DNA of 64,000 nucleotides from Streptomyces echinoruber (GCF_014651135.1 NZ_BMWH01000002.1:248001-312000); one strand, 5' to 3'; shown: positions 48,705-56,516, counted from the stretch's first letter. Notes: generated by a model from the letters alone, not told the origin. Numbers and translations: made by a program.

Positions 48705-49694
48705 ATGAACGACACCATCCGCCTGGGGCTGGTGAACCTGGAGCACGACGGCGGGCCCGAGGAAACGCCCGGGGTGCTGCCCGATCGGTGGCGGACCACG
48801 TACGAGCAGGTCCTGAAACCCCGGCGGCTGGACTGGCTGGGGATGACGGAGCTGACGTACTCGCAGAGCAGGCCCGACGCCACCGAGCCGGAGAAGGCCG
48901 CCGCGGACCGCCGCTGGCGCGCGGCCCAGGAGATGCTGGGCATGCGGGGCTTTCGCGCCGAGATGGGCCAGGGCCGCAACCCCACCGGGGTGCTCATCCG
49001 GGAATCCACCTTCCGCGTGCGCGCCCAGCGCCACCACCCGAGAGTCTTTCGCACACCGCCCGCCCACGTGGTGCTGACGCTGCCCGACGCCCCCGACGTG
49101 CCGATCCTCAGCGCCGCCTTCCACAGCTCCTTCTGCTCGCCCGTGGGCCGGCAGGCGGAGGCCTACGAGCTGACGGCCCTGGTGGACAAGGTCAAGGCCC
49201 AGCACGGCGCCGACCCGGGCCGGTCGTGGGCGGCGTGCTGGCTGCTGGGAGACACCAACGAATACCCCCTCCCGGCCGGCGAGCAGGTACCGCAGATCGA
49301 CTGGGACTCCCCGGCCGTCACGGACGTGGTGCACCGCCGCCACCGCGCCCTCAAGCGGCCCGACGGGTCGTGGCAGAGCTGCACCTTCCTGGACGAGCTG
49401 CTGCACGACTGCGGGATGCACGACGCCGCCCGGTACGCCGCGCACCACCTGGGCCAGTCCGGCGCGCTGGCAGCAACCGCCGGCGCCAACCGGCCCGACC
49501 AGGGCGGGGCAAGCCGCATCGACCGCGCCTATCTGGATGCCTGGTCCGTCCAGGCCGTCGAGACGGTCACCGTGCTGGACATGACCGGGCTCAGCGACCA
49601 CCACGCCCTCATCGTGGAGCTGTCCCGCCGCAAGCTCGCCGAGGGCCTGCGCCGGCACTACCCGCCACTGCCCCCCGGGATTCCGGCGGCGTGA
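48705..49694 (+). CDS. Endonuclease/exonuclease/phosphatase-family protein
   Basis: A 329-residue protein, ATG after GAGGAGAAGG. EEP-fold motifs are visible: LGLVNLEHDGG at the start, LDWLGMTELTY (E near 48), FHSSFCSPVG, WLLGDTNEYP (D and N near 184) and GLSDHHALIVEL at the end. These match the metal-binding E, DxN and SDH set, so a metal-dependent phosphodiesterase or phosphatase activity is likely. Substrate (DNA, RNA, lipid headgroup) unknown. Confidence 0.75.
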   Translation: MNDTIRLGLVNLEHDGGPEETPGVLPDRWRTTYEQVLKPRRLDWLGMTELTYSQSRPDATEPEKAAADRRWRAAQEMLGMRGFRAEMGQGRNPTGVLIRESTFRVRAQRHHPRVFRTPPAHVVLTLPDAPDVPILSAAFHSSFCSPVGRQAEAYELTALVDKVKAQHGADPGRSWAACWLLGDTNEYPLPAGEQVPQIDWDSPAVTDVVHRRHRALKRPDGSWQSCTFLDELLHDCGMHDAARYAAHHLGQSGALAATAGANRPDQGGASRIDRAYLDAWSVQAVETVTVLDMTGLSDHHALIVELSRRKLAEGLRRHYPPLPPGIPAA

Positions 49695-49788
49695 CGACCC
49701 AGCCTCCGCGGAGGAACCCCACCGCCGGCCGCCGGGAGCACCCCCTCGCCTCCCCGCGGCAGGTCCCCACGACGCCCAAGGACAAGGA

Positions 49789-50445
49789 ATGCCCCGGCAG
49801 TTCTACACCCCGGACGGCCTGCACGTGCCGTTCATCGCCGCCTGGTCCAGCGAACCCCTGCGCACCACCCCGGTCGTCCTGCACCACGGCAGGGGCGGCG
49901 CGGGCATCGGCTACAAGGACGAGGACAGCGACCTCGACCGGAGCACCGGCGGCGTGCTGTGGGTGCGGGTGCCCGCCACGCGCGGAGTCGGCGAGGCGCA
50001 CCTGGCCAAGGTGCACCCGCTGCGGCAGCGGGCGGCGATGGACCGGCTGCTGTGCCAGGTCTGCGGCGAGCACACCTACGACCCCCGCGACAAGCGCCGC
50101 CTGTTCCTGCTCGCCGGCGGCGAGGACCGGCCCATCCGCGAGGGCGAGAGGACGGCGGCGCCGCCCGTGCACGCACCCTGCGCGCAGGAGGCGATCCGGG
50201 ACTGCCGGGCCCTGCGCAAGGGCTGGTCGGCCGCGCTCGTGCGCTCCGCCCTCGCCTGGGGCGTCGCCGGCATCGTCCACGACCCCGCCACCCTTCAGCC
50301 GCTGCCCGACCGGCACGGCGACGGGCTGGACTTCGTGGGCTACGACGATCCGCTGATCCGCTGGACCCTCGCCCACCGCGAAGTCGTCCGGCTCACCGGC
50401 GTCACCCCCATAACCCCGGCCGAGCTGGACGCGATGGCCGCATAG
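49789..50445 (+). CDS. Hypothetical protein with CQVCGE zinc motif
   Basis: A 218-residue protein, ATG after CAAGGAA. LLCQVCGEHTYDPRDKRRLFLLAG (residues 86-109) and VHAPCAQEAIRDC (about 125-137) together offer four cysteines for a treble-clef-like zinc site. The flanks are helical with a hydrophobic VRSALAWGVAGIVHDP segment. A strong terminator follows, so it is separate from the radical-SAM operon despite their closeness. Confidence 0.65.
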   Translation: MPRQFYTPDGLHVPFIAAWSSEPLRTTPVVLHHGRGGAGIGYKDEDSDLDRSTGGVLWVRVPATRGVGEAHLAKVHPLRQRAAMDRLLCQVCGEHTYDPRDKRRLFLLAGGEDRPIREGERTAAPPVHAPCAQEAIRDCRALRKGWSAALVRSALAWGVAGIVHDPATLQPLPDRHGDGLDFVGYDDPLIRWTLAHREVVRLTGVTPITPAELDAMAA

Positions 50446-50448
50446 ACC

Positions 50449-50494
50449 CCTGCCCGGCGGCCGGACGCGGCCTCCTTCCCGGCCGCCGGGCAGG
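50449..50494 (+). terminator. 16-bp terminator hairpin
   Basis: CCTGCCCGGCGGCCGG (50449-50464) and its complement (50479-50494), three bases after the stop. The remaining 159 bp up to the radical-SAM start hold only a small CCCCACC/GGTGGGG hairpin and no clear promoter. Confidence 0.8.
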
Positions 50495-50653
50495 CCACGC
50501 CCCGCCCGCCCGCGCGACCACCCCACCGGGTGGGGCGAGGTGCCAGCCGTCCGGCTCCTGTCCCCCCCCCACGGCAAGGTCATCGCTCCGCGCCGGGGCG
50601 CCAAGAAGCTGCCTGTCACCCAGAAGTCTCCACAACGCAAGGAGAAGACCGCA

Positions 50654-51865
50654 GTGGAACATCCGCCGTCGTTGAACCTCGCTCCTGCCGTGCGCCGGAG
50701 CAGGACGCTGCCGTTGCTGACGGCTCAGCAGATCGCGAAGCTGACACCGAAGCTCGCCGACGTGATCGAGTACCGCAAGTCCGGGCTCTCGCTCAATCAC
50801 GTGATCGGATGCCCTCTGGAGTGCGGGTACTGCATCCGGCACCTGTACGGCAACTGGGGCATGAAGACCCCGCGGCTGCTGATGAGCGACGAGGACGCCG
50901 TGGCCGAGCTGATCGGGCACCGCTACTTCCGCCCGCACATCACCCCGGTGCAGCTGTTCAACAAGGCCACCGACCCGATGCTGCCCGTCGTCAAGCCCCA
51001 CACGCTCAACACGCTGCGGCTGCTGGACGAGCAGGGCCTGACCAACCACGTCCTGGTGATCACGCGGTGGCGCGTCGAGCCCGAGGACTGCCAGGCGCTG
51101 AACAGCTACCGGAACTTGAAGGTGACCGTGCTGGTCACGCATTCGAACATCCAGCACGACGGTATCGAGCCGGTCGACTCGAACATCGCCGCCACCAGCT
51201 TGAAGGTCCTGCACGAGCACGCCGACCGCTACCGGGTCATCCTGTACTGGCGGCCGATCGTCCCCGGCCTGAACGACTCCGACGAGGACATCGCCCGCGC
51301 GGCCGAGCTGGGCCGCCGCGCACACGCCACCGTCTTCACCGGCCTGTTCTACCGGAACGAGATCGCTGCCTACTACCGGGAGATGGGGCTGCCCGAGCCC
51401 TACGACACCACCGCTCGCCGCAAGATCATGCCGGAGACGCTGGAGTCCCGCATTCTGGCGGCCTTCCGCCGCCCCAGCGACGAGGAACAGCCCTTCGGGC
51501 CGCTGTTCCGCAAGACCTCGTGCGCGGTCGCCTACGCCCACCAGATGGCGGACTACAACGGCCATTACGGCATCCGGGAGTTGTGCGACATCTGCCCGCG
51601 GAGGCAGGTCGGCCTCTGCGCGCAGGCGTGGAAGGCGCCTGCTCAGGAGGACGTCGACCGCGCGGCGGCCCAGCTCGGTGCGACCGGCCCGGTGCAGATC
51701 ACCGATCGGGCGGTCATCACCGAGGGACTGGGCGAGCAGCCCCGGTACTTCCTCCAGCACGGCTACGGTTTCCAGGTCCACGACCGGAGCCACCCGCACC
51801 GGCCGCGGCGGCACGGCCGCGCGGAAATCGGCTGGCAGGACTCGGAAGGAACCCCCCGCCCGTGA
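50654..51865 (+). CDS. Radical SAM protein, Spl-like
   Basis: A 403-residue radical SAM enzyme. GTG 50654 follows AAGGAG. The 4Fe-4S site is CPLECGYC (C53, C57, C60), within NHVIGCPLECGYCIRHLYGNWG. The spacing and the N-terminal helices recall spore photoproduct lyase and related repair enzymes. Later barrel strands include ITPVQLFNKATDPML, HVLVITRW and VILYWRPIVPGLND. Near the C-terminus ELCDICPRRQVGLC adds three cysteines for a possible second cluster or zinc. First of four genes linked by 4-nt overlaps. Confidence 0.8.
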   Translation: MEHPPSLNLAPAVRRSRTLPLLTAQQIAKLTPKLADVIEYRKSGLSLNHVIGCPLECGYCIRHLYGNWGMKTPRLLMSDEDAVAELIGHRYFRPHITPVQLFNKATDPMLPVVKPHTLNTLRLLDEQGLTNHVLVITRWRVEPEDCQALNSYRNLKVTVLVTHSNIQHDGIEPVDSNIAATSLKVLHEHADRYRVILYWRPIVPGLNDSDEDIARAAELGRRAHATVFTGLFYRNEIAAYYREMGLPEPYDTTARRKIMPETLESRILAAFRRPSDEEQPFGPLFRKTSCAVAYAHQMADYNGHYGIRELCDICPRRQVGLCAQAWKAPAQEDVDRAAAQLGATGPVQITDRAVITEGLGEQPRYFLQHGYGFQVHDRSHPHRPRRHGRAEIGWQDSEGTPRP

Positions 51866-52464
51866 GGTATGCCGACTGGCCCCGTCCCCTCCTCGTCGTC
51901 GACGTCGAGGGGAACGGGGCCAATCCGCCCGACCTGGTCGAGGTCGCGCTCTTTCCCGTCGAAGGCGGCCGGGTGCGCCCCGAGCGGGCCCGGCAGTGGC
52001 TCATCCGCCCGCCCGTCCCGATCCCGGATCGCATCATCCGCATCCACGGCATCACCAATGAGATGACCGCCACGGCTCCCCGTTGGTCGGCCGTCGCGAA
52101 GGAGGTCGGCGCCGCCCTGGAGGGGGCGTGGATCGCCGCCCACAACGCCGGCGTCGAATACGGCGCTCTGACCCGGCATCTGCCCGGCTGGCAGCCGGCC
52201 GGGGTCATCGACACCCTCCGCCTCGCCAGGGCCGCTCTCCCCGGCCACAAAGGTTTCGGCCTCGACGCGCTCCTGGCGCACACCGGCATCACCCTCGACG
52301 GCGTCACCGGCACCCGGCACCGCGCCGCCTACGACGCCCACGCCACCGCCCTGCTCCTCCTCCACCTCGCCCAGCACTACGCCACCTGGGAGGAGATCGC
52401 AGCCGCGGCTGTCCCGCCCGGCATGCCCGGACACCCCCGACACGAGGAGAACACCCTGTGGTGA
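51862..52464 (+). CDS. DEDDh 3'-5' exonuclease (DnaQ-like)
   Basis: A 200-residue nuclease overlapping the radical SAM gene (GTGA). Exo I is LLVVDVEGNG (D14, E16), Exo II IAAHNAGVEYGAL, Exo III HRAAYDAHATALL with the His and Asp of DEDDh. All catalytic acids are present. Similar nucleases proofread DNA, trim RNA or degrade oligonucleotides. Its coupling to a radical SAM enzyme and a kinase suggests a nucleotide or nucleic-acid pathway. Confidence 0.85.
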   Translation: MRYADWPRPLLVVDVEGNGANPPDLVEVALFPVEGGRVRPERARQWLIRPPVPIPDRIIRIHGITNEMTATAPRWSAVAKEVGAALEGAWIAAHNAGVEYGALTRHLPGWQPAGVIDTLRLARAALPGHKGFGLDALLAHTGITLDGVTGTRHRAAYDAHATALLLLHLAQHYATWEEIAAAAVPPGMPGHPRHEENTLW

Positions 52465-53045
52465 CCACCCCCGTCCGCATAGCCGTCGCCGGCACCCACT
52501 CCACCGGCAAAACCACCCTCGTGCGCCGCCTGGAGACAGAACTGCGCGCCCACGGCTACACCGTGGCCCGCACCCCCACCTCGTTCGCCGCCCAGGCCGC
52601 CGACCTCGGCTTCCCCAAGCTCCAGCAGCAGACCGCCGAGTGCACCGAATGGATCATCGCCGCCTCGGCCGCGGCCTCCGCACAAGCCACCCTCGCCGCC
52701 GCCGACGCCGTCCTGATCGACCGATCCGCCCTCGACCCGGTCGCCTACTACCTCGCCGCGCTCGAACGCAGCGACCGGCAACCGCCCGCCGGGGCCGACG
52801 CCTACCTGCGGACTCTCGCGCACGCCTACGCCGCCGGATACGACCTGCTGCTGGCCACCGTGCTCGACCCGGACGTGCCACTGGGGGAGCACCGCGACCG
52901 CGACCTCGACTACCGGGCGGCTGTAGACGCCCACCTGCACCAGCTCCTTGGCGCAGTCCGCCACCAGAAGGTCCGCAACCACCCTTCCGACCAGGAGGCC
53001 GCCATCCAAGCCGCTCTGACCGCCGTCGAGGAAGCCGACCGATGA
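52461..53045 (+). CDS. P-loop kinase/NTPase (AAA_28, NadR-like)
   Basis: A 194-residue P-loop protein overlapping the nuclease stop (GTGA). Walker A is GTHSTGKTT (residues 11-19); the downstream pattern (RTPTSFAAQAADLG, QQQTAECTEWIIAAS, ADAVLIDRSALDPVAYYLAAL) fits the AAA_28 / NadR-kinase-like family that phosphorylates nucleosides or nicotinamide riboside. DRSALDP is the lid-side acidic motif. Intact and probably active; substrate unknown. Confidence 0.8.
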   Translation: MTTPVRIAVAGTHSTGKTTLVRRLETELRAHGYTVARTPTSFAAQAADLGFPKLQQQTAECTEWIIAASAAASAQATLAAADAVLIDRSALDPVAYYLAALERSDRQPPAGADAYLRTLAHAYAAGYDLLLATVLDPDVPLGEHRDRDLDYRAAVDAHLHQLLGAVRHQKVRNHPSDQEAAIQAALTAVEEADR

Positions 53046-53812
53046 CCCCCACCCCACCCGCGGGCACCCTCACCCTCGCCGGAACGACCGTCTCCCGGCT
53101 CGGATACGGCACGATGCGGCTCACCGGTCCCGGCACCTGGGGCGACCCGGCAGACACCGCGCAGGCCGTCGCGCTGCTGCGCAGCGTGGTCCACGAGCAC
53201 GGCATCACGCACATCGACACCGCCGACGCCTACGGGCCCCACACCGTCGAGCACCTCGTCCGCCAGGCCCTCCACCCCTACCCCGCAAACGTGGTCATCG
53301 CCACCAAGGTCGGCATGATCCGCCCCGGCCCGAACGTGTGGAGACCGCTCGGCCGACCCGACTACCTCCGTGCCGCGGTCGAGCAGAGCCTGCGCCGGCT
53401 GGGCACGGACTGCCTGACCCTGTGCTACCTGCACCGCATCGACCCGACCGTCCCCTTCCTCGACCAGATCGGCGCCCTCGCCGACCTCCAGCAGGAAGGC
53501 AAGATCGCCCACATCGGCCTGTCCAAGGTCACCCCGGCCCAGATCGACCTCGCCGGCACGGTCATCGACGTGGCCGCCGTCCAGAACAAGCTCAACCCGG
53601 CAGTTCCCGACGACGCAGCAATCACCGTCGAGCACTGCCGAACCCGAGGCATCCCGTACATTCCGTACGCTCCCCTCGGCGCCGGAGCCCTCGCCCACGG
53701 CGGCGGAGCCGTCACCGCCCTTCGCTGGCTACTGGACCTCGGCCCTCACATCGCGCCGATCCCCGGCACCACCTCACAACACCACCTCAAGCAGTTGACT
53801 GGACATGGCTGA
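53042..53812 (+). CDS. Aldo/keto reductase, C-terminally shortened
   Basis: A 256-residue AKR overlapping the kinase gene (ATGA). The tetrad is complete: D59, Y64 (IDTADAYGP), K89 (VVIATKVG) and H131 (LCYLHRID). The usual C-terminal GTTSQHHL is present but the protein stops after KQLTGHG. AKRs normally continue 20-30 residues with helix H2. The stop lies 0.26 kb from the excisionase gene, so the end may have been replaced when the integration module joined. Activity is possible but uncertain. Confidence 0.8.
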   Translation: MTPTPPAGTLTLAGTTVSRLGYGTMRLTGPGTWGDPADTAQAVALLRSVVHEHGITHIDTADAYGPHTVEHLVRQALHPYPANVVIATKVGMIRPGPNVWRPLGRPDYLRAAVEQSLRRLGTDCLTLCYLHRIDPTVPFLDQIGALADLQQEGKIAHIGLSKVTPAQIDLAGTVIDVAAVQNKLNPAVPDDAAITVEHCRTRGIPYIPYAPLGAGALAHGGGAVTALRWLLDLGPHIAPIPGTTSQHHLKQLTGHG

Positions 53813-53961
53813 GATGGCGGGTCTGGTCCGCCGGGCGGCCGTGACCGAGTTGGAGTACACCGCCTGGTTGTCGAGGAAGGGCCAACCCGGTCCCGTCCGT
53901 CCGCCGCTCCCCGCGCGGTGGGCTGGCGGGACTGCTCGGTGTCCGTGGCTGTTCGCCGGCG

Positions 53962-53994
53962 GCCGGGCGTGACTGCACGCGGTGCGCGCCCGGC
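53962..53994 (-). terminator. Hairpin downstream of xis
   Basis: GCCGGGCG (53962-53969) and CGCCCGGC (53987-53994), 80 bp after the xis stop on the minus strand. The rest of the 262-bp gap (53813-54074) holds no gene I can support. Confidence 0.45.
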
Positions 53995-54074
53995 GATGGG
54001 TCTGCGGGCGCACGAGCAGTGGGGGGGCGGGCCGATGTGAGCGTCGCGGCGCCTGCTGAGCGCTGACGGCGTGG

Positions 54075-54329
54075 TCAGGCTGCGTTGCCCTGTGGGGTGG
54101 TTGGATCGGGCACGGTCAGGACGCGGCGCAGGTCGGCGGTGACGACGCGGTACTTGCGGCCCGCGCGGATGACCTTGCACGGGAACTCGCCGGCGCGGAC
54201 CAGCTTGTACGCGCTGTCGCGGCCGATGCCGAAGGCCCGGCCGGCGAGTTCGACGTCGATGGTGGGCGGCAGGCTCAGCAGGTCGGCCGTCCGCAGGGTC
54301 TTCTCGTCGAGGGCCTCGTGGGTGGTCAT
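54075..54329 (-). CDS. xis: Excisionase / recombination directionality factor
   Basis: An 84-residue MerR-like winged HTH protein on the minus strand: TIDVELAGRAFGIGRDSAYKLVRAGEFPCKVIRAGRKYRVVTADLRRVL. This HTH_17-type fold is the usual actinophage excisionase. It is divergent from the integrase, and its upstream region carries helical-phase repeats (54351-54390) that it may bind. It would bend DNA to favour excision and could also repress the shared promoter region. Confidence 0.75.
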   Translation of the reverse strand: MTTHEALDEKTLRTADLLSLPPTIDVELAGRAFGIGRDSAYKLVRAGEFPCKVIRAGRKYRVVTADLRRVLTVPDPTTPQGNAA

Positions 54330-54350
54330 CGGGTGCCTTCCTCCTCCGGC

Positions 54351-54390
54351 TACTACGCACTACTGCGCAGCACTGCGCATCACTGCATCG
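54351..54390. repeat. 10-bp phased direct repeats between xis and int
   Basis: Four consecutive decamers TACTACGCAC, TACTGCGCAG, CACTGCGCAT and CACTGCATCG, spaced one helical turn, lie 21 bp upstream of the xis start. Such spacing suggests cooperative binding, probably by the excisionase. They continue into a copy of the 19-bp repeat at 54377. Confidence 0.6.
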
Positions 54391-54395
54391 CACGG
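54377..54395. repeat. 19-bp repeat copy A, integrase arm-site candidate
   Basis: GCATCACTGCATCGCACGG, related to copies at 56266 and 56340 (consensus GCATCACNGSATCGCAYGR). This copy is 2 kb from the attachment site, in the xis-int control region, so a role in autoregulation is more likely than in strand exchange. Confidence 0.6.
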
Positions 54396-54536
54396 TACGG
54401 GATTGGTTGTCACGGCACAACACGACCGTTACGGTCGGCTGTCCGGCGAGATTTGATCAGCGGGCGTCGCCCCGTTGCTCGCCGATGTGGACGCAAGACG
54501 CCCGGCGGCGACCGCTGCCGGGCAGGGGAGGGACGT

Positions 54537-56162
54537 ATGGCCGGGGCCAGACGAGCCGGCGGGATCACGCGACGATGCGAGTGCCGAGGTGACGACGGGC
54601 GCAGGCTGGGGCAGCAGTGCCCGCAGCTCAAGAAGCGCAACCACGGCACCTACCAGCTGAGGCAGGAGCTGCCGTCCGCTGCGGACGGCACGCGCCGGGT
54701 CTTCCGCCGGACCGGGTACGACGGCGTCAAGGAAGCGCAAGGCGACCTCGACAAGATCCGCGCGATCCTCGATCTCGCCGGCGGTGACGAGCAGTACGCA
54801 CAGCAGATCGGTGACCTGCTCGCGAAGGTCCAGCGCGACCGCGAGGACATTCCCGACGTCGCCGAGGTGAAGCGGCGCCTGGCCGGCGGTGTCGCGCTGA
54901 GCAGCGACATGACGGTCGGCGAGTGGCTGGATGCGTGGCTGGACGCGAAGAAGACCAAGCGGCGCACGACGAGCAGCTACGAGTCGCATATCCGCGTGCA
55001 CCTGCGGCCGGGCCTGGGGCACTACAAGCTCGACCGGCTCAACGTCGGTCACGTCCAGGCCTTCTTCGACTCCATCGACGAGCGCAACGAGGTGATCCGG
55101 GCTCAGAACCAGGCGCGCCGCGAGCAGGAGGCGCGCTGCAGGTGGAAGCCCGGCACGAAGGGCGGCCGGCCGTCTCCCGAGGTGTCCGAGCAGCTGGCGG
55201 CCGAGCGGGAGAAGCTCGCGGCGATGCCGCCGTACCAGCACGTCACCGGGCCGGCGACGCAGCAGCGCATCCGGGCGACGCTGCGGGCCGCGCTGAACGC
55301 GGCTATCCGCAAGCAGTTGATCACGTTCAACCCGGCGCAGTGGGTCGAGCTGGCGTCGGGGAAGCGGCCGAAGGCGCGGCTGTGGACCGCGCAGCACGTC
55401 GCGCACTGGCGCCGCACGGGGGAGAGGCCCAGCCCGGTGATGGTGTGGACGCCCGAGCAGCTCGGGCAGTTCCTCGACGAGGCCGAGTCGAGCAGGTTGT
55501 ACTCGTTCTTCCAGCTGATCGCGTTCCGTGGCCTGCGCCGCGGTGAGGGCGTCGGGCTCGCCTGGTCGCACGTCGACCTGGACGCGGGGCTCATCACGCC
55601 GGCGAAGACCCTCGTGGTCGACCGGTGGGAGGTGTTCGAGGACGACCCGAAGACGGAGGAGTCGGCGTCGACGATCGGGCTCGACTCGCTGAACGTCGCC
55701 GCGCTGCGCGAGCGTCGCCGGCAGCAGCTCGCCGAGCGGGATGCGTGGAACCGGTACGCGGCCGAGCAGCGCGCGGCCGGGAAGGACGTCGCGGACTGGG
55801 TCGACACGGGGAAGGTGTGGACCGAGCCGGACGGGACGTGGCTGCACCCGGAGAAGGTCAGCGAGGAGTTCCGGCGGATCCGTGACCGTGCCGGGCTGCC
55901 GCCGGTGAGCCTGCGGGACCTGCGACACCTGGCGGCGACGCTCGTGTACGCGGCCGGCGGTGACGTGCACGCGGTGAAGACGGTGCTGCGGCACTCGTCG
56001 GTGCAGCTGACGTCTGGCACGTACACGGAGGTCCTCGAGGACGTCGACCGGGCGATCGCGGAGAAGGCCGCGGACCTGGTGCCGCGCGCCCGGCGTGCCG
56101 CAGCGAGTGAGCCGGCCGACGCTGGGGACGGCGGGGGCGGCGACGCCGTGGAAGCCGCGTAG
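54537..56162 (+). CDS. int: Tyrosine-family site-specific integrase
   Basis: A 541-residue integrase. ATG 54537 follows GGGGAGGG; an upstream open frame lacks a ribosome site. The N-terminal CECRGDDGRRLGQQCP may bind zinc in the arm-binding domain. The SAM-like core-binding domain spans about 120-260, with a charged insert (RNEVIRAQNQARREQEARCRWKPG). Catalytic residues: Arg in AFRGLRRGEGVGLAW, HxxR-type SLRDLRHLAATLV, His in VLRHSSVQLTSGTYTEV and the nucleophile Tyr of TYTEV. All are intact. Its 3' end faces the tRNA fragment, as for tRNA-targeting phages. Confidence 0.95.
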   Translation: MAGARRAGGITRRCECRGDDGRRLGQQCPQLKKRNHGTYQLRQELPSAADGTRRVFRRTGYDGVKEAQGDLDKIRAILDLAGGDEQYAQQIGDLLAKVQRDREDIPDVAEVKRRLAGGVALSSDMTVGEWLDAWLDAKKTKRRTTSSYESHIRVHLRPGLGHYKLDRLNVGHVQAFFDSIDERNEVIRAQNQARREQEARCRWKPGTKGGRPSPEVSEQLAAEREKLAAMPPYQHVTGPATQQRIRATLRAALNAAIRKQLITFNPAQWVELASGKRPKARLWTAQHVAHWRRTGERPSPVMVWTPEQLGQFLDEAESSRLYSFFQLIAFRGLRRGEGVGLAWSHVDLDAGLITPAKTLVVDRWEVFEDDPKTEESASTIGLDSLNVAALRERRRQQLAERDAWNRYAAEQRAAGKDVADWVDTGKVWTEPDGTWLHPEKVSEEFRRIRDRAGLPPVSLRDLRHLAATLVYAAGGDVHAVKTVLRHSSVQLTSGTYTEVLEDVDRAIAEKAADLVPRARRAAASEPADAGDGGGGDAVEAA

Positions 56163-56168
56163 GCTGTC

Positions 56169-56227
56169 GGGCGAGTAGAACGTGAAGGGGTCCGTCACCG
56201 CAGGTGGCGGGCCCCTTCTGCTCGCCC
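56169..56227 (+). terminator. Long imperfect hairpin after int
   Basis: Outer arms GGGCGAG (56169-56175) and CTCGCCC (56221-56227), inner AAGGGG/CCCCTT and CCG/CGG pairs. It ends the integrase transcript just before the attachment region. Confidence 0.6.
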
Positions 56228-56265
56228 GGTGCTCGCCCGAACGCTTCATAACGGTCCCGCAGAGG

Positions 56266-56284
56266 GCATCACGGGATCGCATGG
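56266..56284. repeat. 19-bp repeat copy B, integrase arm-site candidate
   Basis: GCATCACGGGATCGCATGG, 103 bp from the tRNA core, same orientation as copies A and C. Confidence 0.65.
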
Positions 56285-56300
56285 ACGGGATAGGGTGGGA

Positions 56301-56336
56301 GTGCGGAAAGGGCCGCTGACCTGCACTGTTCCGCAC
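56301..56336. repeat. 8-bp inverted repeat in the attachment region
   Basis: GTGCGGAA (56301-56308) and TTCCGCAC (56329-56336), between arm-site copies B and C. A candidate excisionase or host-factor site. Confidence 0.4.
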
Positions 56337-56339
56337 GGG

Positions 56340-56358
56340 GCATCACTGGATCGCACGA
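56340..56358. repeat. 19-bp repeat copy C, integrase arm-site candidate
   Basis: GCATCACTGGATCGCACGA, 28 bp from the tRNA core. Confidence 0.65.
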
Positions 56359-56386
56359 GGCAGTACGACGGCCGCTCAACGCTCGC

Positions 56387-56435
56387 CGGACTCATAATCC
56401 GTCGGCCGTGGGTTCGAGTCCCACCCGCCCCACCA
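56387..56435 (+). tRNA. 3' half of a CAU tRNA: attR core
   Basis: From the anticodon stem onward this is a tRNA: CGGA-CTCATAA-TCCG, variable region TCGGCC, T arm GTGGG-TTCGAGT-CCCAC, acceptor strand CCGCCCC, A and CCA. No matching 5' half (GGGGCGG and a D arm) precedes it. A prophage that integrates into a tRNA 3' end rebuilds the gene at the far end and leaves this fragment. The variable loop resembles tRNA-Ile2 (lysidine) more than elongator Met. Confidence 0.8.
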
Positions 56436-56478
56436 GGCGCAGGTGGACGCAGGACCGTTTCTACCTGCAGGAACGAGG

Positions 56479-56516
56479 GAACGAGGGCCGCCACTCCAGG
56501 GTGGCGGCCCTCGTTC
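56479..56516 (+). terminator. 16-bp terminator of the original tRNA gene
   Basis: GAACGAGGGCCGCCAC (56479-56494), loop TCCAGG and the exact complement (56501-56516), 44 bp after the tRNA fragment. It supports that the sequence to the right is the original chromosome. From here to 56838 (about 320 bp) I see no gene or clear signal. Confidence 0.8.

Larger units (their letters stand above)
1..56435. mobile_element. Right part of an integrated prophage element ending at a tRNA attR
   Basis: Bases 1-36.2 kb carry a continuous siphovirus gene order (terminase, portal, capsid, tail, lysis). At 54-56.4 kb are an excisionase, a tyrosine integrase and a detached 3' tRNA half followed by a terminator, which together look like an attR end. 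I saw no second copy of the tRNA half, so the left end and the early and replication genes should lie outside the window. Whether the host-like genes at 36.3-53.8 kb belong to the element is inferred from their position only. The alternative is a separate phage ending near 36.25 kb and a small integrase element at 53.8-56.4 kb. Confidence 0.5.

Noticed and set aside
53774..54013. A 79-codon minus-strand frame between the reductase and xis
   Set aside because: It overlaps the reductase end and has no ribosome site or recognisable pattern; a gene remnant cannot be excluded.
54075..56435. An AICE-type integrative plasmid (repSA-xis-int)
   Set aside because: xis is divergent from int and there is no replication initiator or FtsK-like transfer gene beside it; a phage module fits better.
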